Shown piece after piece: positions 57,949 through 64,000 of a stretch of 64,000 bases of DNA. A program made the translations under genes and the position numbers. The stretch is taken from assembly GCA_958298945.1 (NCBI GenBank), contig OY282610.1, positions 25,010,233 through 25,074,232 of the forward strand. Direction: 5' to 3'. The notes below the pieces were generated by a model. The model saw only the letters and a list, made by a program, of their open reading frames with translations. It did not search any database and had not been told where the DNA came from. This DNA is from Atherix ibis. Taxonomy: Eukaryota > Arthropoda > Insecta > Diptera > Athericidae. Within the stretch, counting starts at the first letter, position 1. The number at the start of each line of letters is the position of its first letter.

Positions 57949-58734
57949 CTAAATTTGTTGTTCCATAAATATTTTATGGCATTTGATTTGCAGTCGTCCA
58001 TTCAAAAAGAGATCCCCAAGATTTATTGTTGTTCCGATTTTTGAATTTTTGTTTGATTTTGTTTTTTGTTTTTTTTTTTTTTTGGTTGCATAAACGTATA
58101 AGATTTCGTTTTTTTTTTTGAGGGGCAAACGAAAAAAAATCGTGAAAAATAAAAAAAAATAAAAATCCTGTATTAACGCATTGTAAAAGTAAATTTGTTC
58201 AAATTTTTTTTGGAATTTATTTTTAAATGTTAATAATTTGATGAATTGTTTTTTTTTGGTTTTTTTTTCTAAAGATAAACTTTTTTATTGTCAATTCTAA
58301 TGGTGTATGTGTAAAAGTGTTTGTTTATTGTATTAGTTTGATATTTTTTTGGTTCAAAAGAACACTACAAATTCAAAGTGTATTTATTGTTCCCAGATGC
58401 GTTGATAGATGTAGTAACTGCTGCTTCTATATGTTGTGTTTGGAATGAAGTTGGCTGCACTTTTCCCCCTTTGAATAACTTTCTTAAGAGTGTCATTCTT
58501 ATTCTGCAATTTAAAATATGTGATTTTCCTTGTTGTGCACGTTTACCTTTCCACCATTTGGTCTTCATTTTTAGTTGTTTTTTTTCCATATTATTTTTCC
58601 TTTGTAACAAGTTATCCATTATCCATTTTATGGCTTCGAAAGTGAAGTCCTATTATTTAGTACCATTTTATGAATAATTTAACCACCAAAAAATAAACAA
58701 AAATAGTAATAACTAGAAAGTTTCTATCAAATTG
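57949..58734. other. upstream of the M13 exons; AT-rich
   Basis: Should contain the intron before coding exon 1. A polypyrimidine tract precedes the acceptor only weakly. An 84-codon minus frame (58,619-58,365) is basic, starts MDNLL and is less AT-rich than its surroundings, but has no strong donor in the phase needed to join exon 1. Confidence 0.4.
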
Positions 58735-59260
58735 TTTTTCAGCAGTGATGAGGTTTTATTCTTGCTCGTTTAGATATTGTCATATAAAGAGCTCCGAAAA
58801 CCCACAAGTGACTTGATGGGGAAGCCATTGTATTCGTGAAAAAGGACTAACTGTTGTGTATTTTTTGGTCTGAAGGTCAATTCTGAGTGCTATGACCGTA
58901 CAATAACCGACTATTTTTGTACTAAACTTAATGTGGACCATATTTCATTTCAACAAAATAACGCCACAAGCATACAAAATGATAAATTTTAGCTTTATTT
59001 ATTTACGATGCGTAATTTCGATATTTGGTGATGCCAATTAGCCTTCAAATCATGCTCTTAGAGTTGTTTTTGTAAGATATTTCAAAATATCATATTTATA
59101 CAGACAATCCTCAAACTTTCGAGCACTTAAAAACCCCAAACTATACAAACAAAAAATTATCAAATGATATCTTAAAAGAATCAAGTCCTAAGCAAAATCC
59201 CTAAATACATTTTTAATAAATATTATTTTATTTGTAATGGCAATACTTATGCAATAAAAC
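58735..59260 (+). pseudogene. Tc3-like transposase remnant, copy 4
   Basis: Plus strand: 'SSDEVLFLL' (first D region), 'KPTSDLMGKPLYS', 'ITDYFCTKLNVDHISFQQNN' (second D changed to N) and 'RVISIFGDANxPSNHAL'. A similar AT-rich tail follows as in copy 2. Heavily mutated. Confidence 0.6.
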
Positions 59261-59722
59261 AAAGGAGGTTTTTTTTTATAAAAATCTAAATTTTAAAATG
59301 TACTCAATTGAATTTTACTTTTAAAAGCATAAATTGGATAACCCATTATTAGATATGTGTTAGCAGCTTAGTATTCTTGATTTGGTAAAAATTAAGATTT
59401 TTTTTATATTAAATTTGCTTTATACATTTTATAAAGCAAATATATGCGTTGTCGTGGTCCATCATTCAAGTATTTCTAATATCCGATGTGATGCGAAGAA
59501 CCCTTTCTCTAAACCTTTAAGGGACAGTTCATCAGCGTACGAGGTTGAAATATGTACTGTGCGTCTAGGATGAACCAGCGCCCCAATATATGTGGGATGA
59601 AGAGGGTGGGGGTATAAGCTCACAGCGTTACCATTATTTTTTTGTCATACCTTGTATAACAGAGAAATCTTAAGTGCAAGTCCAACTAGTGAAATAATTA
59701 TTGTGGGTTGTGTGGGTGGTTT
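59261..59722. other. unassigned
   Basis: A 63-codon plus frame at 59,382-59,573 has no recognised domain. Nothing else stands out. Confidence 0.35.
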
Positions 59723-59724
59723 TA

Positions 59725-60545
59725 CGTATACAGTCTGATAAGTCAGTGATAAATGCAGAAAATTTAGCTGATATCAGCAAAATGATCTTATTTTTATCAT
59801 CTGCACATTTTTAATAAGACGCAGTATAAAATTTTATAAACTTTTATTCGTTAATTTAGTTCTCACAGCTATTGGAAGGAAAGATTGTTTAAGGTTTTTT
59901 ATGAATATGGAAATAATTGAATTCTGTGTTTTAATAAAACACTATTTTTTATATATAAAAAAAAACTATACCTGAAACCAAAACCTAACTTAAAATAGAG
60001 ACTTCTTACCATTGTCTAGAATGATTCAGAAATGGTTTACCGAATTTTATTATGATCCTACGAGCACAAGTGATGTTGAGCGCCCAGAACGTCTAATTTA
60101 GGTCACCTCCGATTAAATGATTAATAAAATCCATGATATCGTTTTGAAATTGAAACATTTCAAAAGAATATATAGGCAACATTTTATATGAAATTTTAGT
60201 AAAAAGAATGGGTGTAGCGTTGGCTTATACCTGACCAAAAACGTGTTCGTTTAATAACTTCAATGGAGTATTTGGACATTTTTAAATAAACTTTTTCATC
60301 GATTTAAACATGGATTCATCATTACAAACAAGAAACTAAAATTCAATAAAAACAATGAATTTCTAGTAACGGTTCCACTGACAGGAAAGGCTATGACTAC
60401 TTTTTTTTGGATTTAAAAAGCAAAAACGATAATAGGACACTATTATTAGACAAGTGGAATAATGAAATCAAGACAAAATTACCGCATGTTTTTGAATAAA
60501 TTAATTCATTGATTTATTTATGACTGACTTATCAGACTGCCCTCG
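59725..60545 (+). mobile_element. internally deleted mariner with clear TIRs
   Basis: Terminal repeats match: cagtctgataagtcagtgat at 59,731 and the reverse complement of 60,519-60,538 (one difference), both with an outer ACG, next to TA at 59,723-24 and 60,546-47. Inside are 'IQKWFTEFYYDPTSTSDVER' and 'PERL' (N-terminal half) and later 'RVRLITSMEYLDIF'-like and 'GKAMTTFFW' pieces. At ~820 bp it is shorter than a complete mariner and lacks the third catalytic block. Confidence 0.85.
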
Positions 60546-60547
60546 TA

Positions 60548-61058
60548 CTTTATGCCAAATGATCTTAGATATTGAGACGTTTTTATATATATTACCAAAA
60601 AGATTTTTTCATAAATCAATATCAATTATAAAGATTTTCTTATCTAATGTTTAAAAAAAAATTATATTTAAGATAATTTTACGAATATTATAGAATTTTA
60701 CAATATCTAAACGTATTTTTGCATGTTATTTCCATGTGTTAAAGAATTTATGTATATAGCATATATTAAAACTCATCGTAGTGATATGATTTTTCATTAA
60801 GTTATTAAAACTTTCTTTGTTTATAGGCAAATTACATAAAAACTAATATAACTCTACTATATGTTCATGTATCGTTTATGTTAAAGATAAACTTTAACAT
60901 TAAATTCAACTATTTGAAGAGCTGAATTATGGAATTTTTTTCTTCGGAGTTTATTTAATCTTTTGTCGACTATTCAGTTTTTTTTTTTCACCAAAAATTT
61001 TTCACACAATAATAAATTAACATTTTAACTTGTGTACCTAAAAATTATAAAATAATAA
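60548..61058. other. AT-rich, nothing recognised
   Basis: No supported feature. Confidence 0.4.
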
Positions 61059-61060
61059 TA

Positions 61061-63188
61061 TTGGGTTGTTCGGAAAGTAATGTCGTTTTTTCCCAAATTG
61101 TATTTTTTCACAACCAACTTCACACTTAAGCCGCATAATCACATGTATTTTGACAGATGACATAATAAGGCTAGCTTGTGAAAAAATTCGATTGATTCTG
61201 CACAGTAGTTTTTGGTTGATACCCTTTTAAATATGGAAAGTGAAAAACAACATTTTCGGCATATTTTACTTTTTTACTACAGAAAAGATAAAAATGCTGT
61301 TCAAGCAAGAAAAAAATAATCCGATGTGTATGGAGAAGATGTGTTAAGTGAGCGCCAGTGGCAAAACTGATTTGTAAAATTTCGATACGGTAATTTTGAT
61401 CTCGAAGATACACCACGTTCTGGAAGGCCAGTTGAAGCGGATGAAGATACACTAAAGGCATTAATTGATGCAAAACAGCGAATAACAACTCGTGAGATCG
61501 CTGAGAGATTAAATTTATCGAATTCGACCGTTCATGATCATTTGAAACGGCTAGGTTTAATCTCAAAGCTCGAAATATGGATTCCTCATCTTCTTACGGA
61601 AAAAAATTTGTACCGTCGTATTGACGTTTGTGATTTGCTTCTCAAACGCCAAGAAAATGATCCATTTTTGAAGCGTATTATCACTGGGGACGAGAAATGG
61701 GTTGTCTACAACAATGTTAAGTGGAAAAGATTTTGGAGTAGAAAAGATGAACCCGATCAAAGCACTTCGAAAGCCAATATTCATCAAAAAAAGGTTACGT
61801 TATCTGTTTGGTGGGATTTCTTAGGAATCGTTTATTTTGAGCTTTTACTGAGCAACACAACGATCAATTCTGAAGTGTACTGTCATCAGTTGGACAAATT
61901 GAATGATTCACTTAAAGAAAAAATGCCACAATTGGTCAAGGTATAGTGTTCCAACAGGATAATGTGAAACCACATACAAGTTTGACCACTCGGCAAAATA
62001 TTTTAGAGCTTGGATGGGATATACGAGGTCTGTTCAAAAAGTATCGCAAATTTTGTGTTTTTTCAACAATTATTTACTCATGAATATCTATTTTGTCCCC
62101 TTAAAAAAAATTCAATTTTTGTGATCTTGTTCAGCTCCTCCTTCGATGCCGTCTTTATCTCCTCAATCGTAGCGTAGCGTCGTCCTTTCATGGGGCTCTT
62201 CAGTTTCGGGAACAAGAAAAAGTCACAGGGGGCCAGATCTGGGGAATACGGTGGCTGCGGCATTATTAGTGTGTTGTTTTTGGCCAAAAATTCGCGCACA
62301 AGCAACGATACGTGAGAAGGGGCGTTATCATGGTGCAAAAGCCAATTTTTGTTCTTCCACAAATCCGGGAGTTTTTTGGCGGATTGCTTGCGCATAACTT
62401 GCAGGTAATATTCCTTATTGACCGTTCTACCATGTGGCAAGAACTCATCATGCACCACGCCCCTGCAATCGAAAAATAACTGTAATCAAAACCTTCACAT
62501 TCGGCTTTTCGTCGTTCACATCTTCCGGCCCTCTGAGAACATTTCGTACCACCGATAAACGTTGCTTCGGTCCAAGGTAGCTTCACCATATGCCACAGTC
62601 AACATTCGGAATGCGTCCGCGCAATTAATTTTGTTCTTCACACAAAATTTGATACAGATTCTTTGATCCATTTTTTGGAATAGGAAAAAATCGAAGACGA
62701 GTTAAAACACGTGCAAGCAAAGCACCTGTCAAAAATTAACTAAACATTCAAAATGGCCGAACGTGTCGGCATAAGTGAGAGACATGAGTACCAACATAAC
62801 GCCACAAAAAAAATTGAAAATCGAATATACGTAAACCCGCGGAAAGTCAAAATTCGCGATACTTTTTGAACAGTCCTCGTACTGCCACACCCACCATACT
62901 CTCTAGACCTAGCACCTTCCGATTATCATTAGTTCCGGTCTCTACAAACTTTTTTAGACGGTTAAACGTTTAATTCAAATGAGGAGGTCAAAAATCACTT
63001 GGATCAATTTTTTACCAGCAAAGAACAAACATTTTATGAGCGTGGAATTATGCTACTACCAGAAAGATGGCAAAGAGTATTGGATCAGACTAGACAATAT
63101 TTAATTGAATAAAATATTAATTCACTATAAGAAAATCGCTTTTTATTTTTATTTAAAAAAAAACGAAATTACTTTCCGAATAACCAAA
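61061..63188 (+). mobile_element. cecropia-like mariner carrying a nested mariner
   Basis: TIRs ttgggttgttcggaaagtaa (61,061) and tttggttattcggaaagtaa (reverse complement, ending 63,188) with TA on both sides. The transposase starts at ATG 61,233 ('MESEKQHFRHILLFYYRKDK'), then 'LEDTPRSGRPVEADED', 'ITTREIAERLNLSNSTVHDH', a long open stretch 61,542-61,946 with TGDEKWVVYNNVKWKR (first D) and 'LSVWWDFLGIVYFELL', 'QQDNVKPHTS' (second D) after a frameshift, a break by the nested insert at 62,024, and 'LPHPPYSLDLAPSDYH' (third D) to a stop at about 63,112. Only a few stops or frameshifts, so it is younger than the other mariners here. Confidence 0.9.
62024..62879 (-). mobile_element. nested mariner, internally deleted, opposite orientation
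   Basis: TIRs cgaggtctgttcaaaaagta and, from the other end, cgaggactgttcaaaaagta, with TA duplicated at 62,022-23 and 62,880-81. It splits the host mariner between 'ELGWD' and 'LPHPPYS'. On the minus strand an N-terminal block ('DAFRMLTVAYGEATLDRSNV') is fused to the second half ('FDCRGVVHDEFLPHGRTV', 'LLHHDNAPSHVSLLVREFL', 'YSPDLAPCDFFLFPKLK'). The first catalytic D region is deleted, so it is non-autonomous. Related to 12,820-13,576. Confidence 0.92.
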
Positions 63189-63190
63189 TA

Positions 63191-63696
63191 GCTTCATAAT
63201 AATTTAACGTTAAATTAAATTATTTTGGAATTTGTTATTTCTCTTATTATGAAAGGGAAATTATGACATTTCTGATAACGATTAAATAATACGGATTTTA
63301 TATGATTTTGAAAATTAGTAGTTTCACTTAATTTTAAAATAATATCACAAATAAAATTAATATATTCTCCGTTTATATTCAAATAAATTAAAATCATTCT
63401 AAAATTAACATTTCTCATAAAAATGATTAAGTTCAAATATGAAAATTGTTCCTTTTTGATAATTGTTTACATATAATATAATATATTATTTCCACAATCA
63501 TCCTATTAATAAATATACTGTATATTATCTTCTATTTTTAATCACAATAAATTAAAAATATTGTATTTAAAAGCATATAAAACTGGTAAAAATAATTTTC
63601 AATATCAAATAATTGATAATAGATCACCCTAACGCCATCTCTTAGCAATCAGGCGTAAAATATTCCGCTGAACGTTACTGATCTAACAGACATATT
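63191..63696. other. AT-rich, nothing recognised
   Basis: No supported feature. Confidence 0.4.
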
Positions 63697-63887
63697 AGCC
63701 GTATTCCATTGGACCAATTTCGCTACTCGCAAGTACTTGGGAGTACATGCCCAAGTGAACGCAAAATTTACTGACAGAAGTAAAATATAACCTCAAAATA
63801 TAACCTCAAAATAGTTTATTCAGCTTGTCAAAGTGAATTGGAGTGGATGTGTTTCGGAGAATCTTTGAATTTGATAAATATTACATA

Positions 63888-64000
63888 ATGTCTAAAAATT
63901 GGACCTATAACGAGGGTGAAGCATTAATAAATGTTGTACGAAAACATTTATTAATGCTTTATTATTATATTTATACACTTTTAAATATATTAAATAAGTT
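63888..64000 (+). CDS. partial Myb/SANT-like start of an element-encoded protein
   Basis: The frame from ATG 63,888 reads MSKNWTYNEGEALINVVRKH, with the W, E and L spacing of the first helix of Myb/SANT-like domains, such as those carried by PIF/Harbinger elements. After 'INVV' the sequence is a fold-back copy (hairpin 63,919-63,959), so the rest of the frame is not meaningful. The window ends in the frame. Family assignment rests on about 15 residues. Confidence 0.35.
   Translation, partial: MSKNWTYNEGEALINVVRKHLLMLYYYIYTLLNILNK
63919..63959. repeat. perfect 17-bp hairpin, 7-nt loop
   Basis: Arms 63,919-63,935 (aagcattaataaatgtt) and 63,943-63,959 are exact reverse complements, with loop gtacgaa. 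The left arm is the one in frame with the Myb-like start. Confidence 0.95.

Larger units (their letters stand above)
63697..64000 (+). mobile_element. 5' end of a DNA transposon related to the MITE at 50.8 kb (runs off the window)
   Basis: Starts tagccgtattccattggacc and matches the MITE's left end over about 100 bp, including 'aaatttactgacagaagtaa' and 'aatataacctcaaaata'. Beyond that it has its own sequence, including a start codon at 63,888. It may be the longer, once coding partner of the MITE. The right end is outside the window. Confidence 0.6.

Noticed and set aside
58365..58619. 84-codon basic frame (-) starting MDNLL, upstream of the M13 exons
   Set aside because: Tempting as the start exon, but its best donor (gtaaacg) is in the wrong phase for coding exon 1, and the only phase-correct GT (gtgcag) is weak. 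No family match.
59382..59573. 63-codon frame (+)
   Set aside because: No recognisable domain, and no repeat or splice support.

Overview
This looks like nuclear DNA from an AT-rich insect genome, most probably a fly. The reasons are the very high A+T background (about three quarters by eye), one spliced M13 metallopeptidase gene with standard GT-AG introns, and a heavy load of decayed mariner, Tc3-like, Jockey-like, R1-like and RTE-like elements of the kinds common in Diptera. There are no bacterial operons and no CRISPR array.

Only one host protein gene can be supported. It is a neprilysin-type (M13) zinc endopeptidase on the minus strand, from 57,948 down to 47,029. Nine coding exons join without any phase conflict (intron phases 1,2,1,2,1,2,1,0) into 738 codons plus a stop. 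They carry a signal anchor, the HELTH and ENIAD zinc motifs, and a C-terminal CEVW. The exon with the start codon was not found. The introns are packed with retrotransposon debris.

Layout. 0.7-1.3 kb: Tc3-like remnant (-). 3.8-5.8 kb: ~349-bp tandem repeat built from a mariner 3' end plus flank. 6.2-7.6 kb: a mariner end and two LINE fragments. 8.8-12.3 kb: A/T-rich array of ~115- and ~131-bp units with a 603-bp higher-order repeat. 12.8-14.0 kb: rearranged mariner inside a Jockey-like fragment. 15.3 kb: Tc3-like piece. 15.9-18.1 kb: 187-bp satellite, 12 monomers in exact register. 19.5-21.2 kb: dispersed repeat leading into a 104-bp satellite. 21.9-26.3 kb: two dead mariners, two more copies of the mariner-derived 349-bp unit, a second copy of the dispersed repeat, and a Tc3-like remnant. 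26.3-35.6 kb: AT-rich and gene-poor, with a ~479-bp tandem duplication near 31 kb. 35.6-36.3 kb: mariner and LINE remnants. 36.7-38.7 kb and 43.8-45.4 kb: two 14-bp minisatellite arrays sharing a 3' flank. 39.5-41.7 kb: LINE fragments and a long hairpin. 47.0-57.9 kb: the M13 gene. 58.7-63.2 kb: Tc3-like remnant, a deleted mariner with clear TIRs, and a mariner with a second mariner nested inside it. 63.7 kb to the end: start of an element whose terminus matches a MITE inside the M13 gene and which begins a Myb/SANT-like reading frame.

The strongest new patterns are: (i) repeated fold-back palindromes with long arms and very short (6-8 nt) loops, several of which interrupt transposon coding sequence and look like templated snap-back insertions; (ii) a satellite made from a mariner terminus, present at two loci 17 kb apart in opposite orientation; and (iii) minisatellites and satellites that appear to be internal parts of dispersed elements, because their flanks recur. 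All transposase and reverse transcriptase frames seen are broken. Family names come from motif recognition by eye, not from a search.
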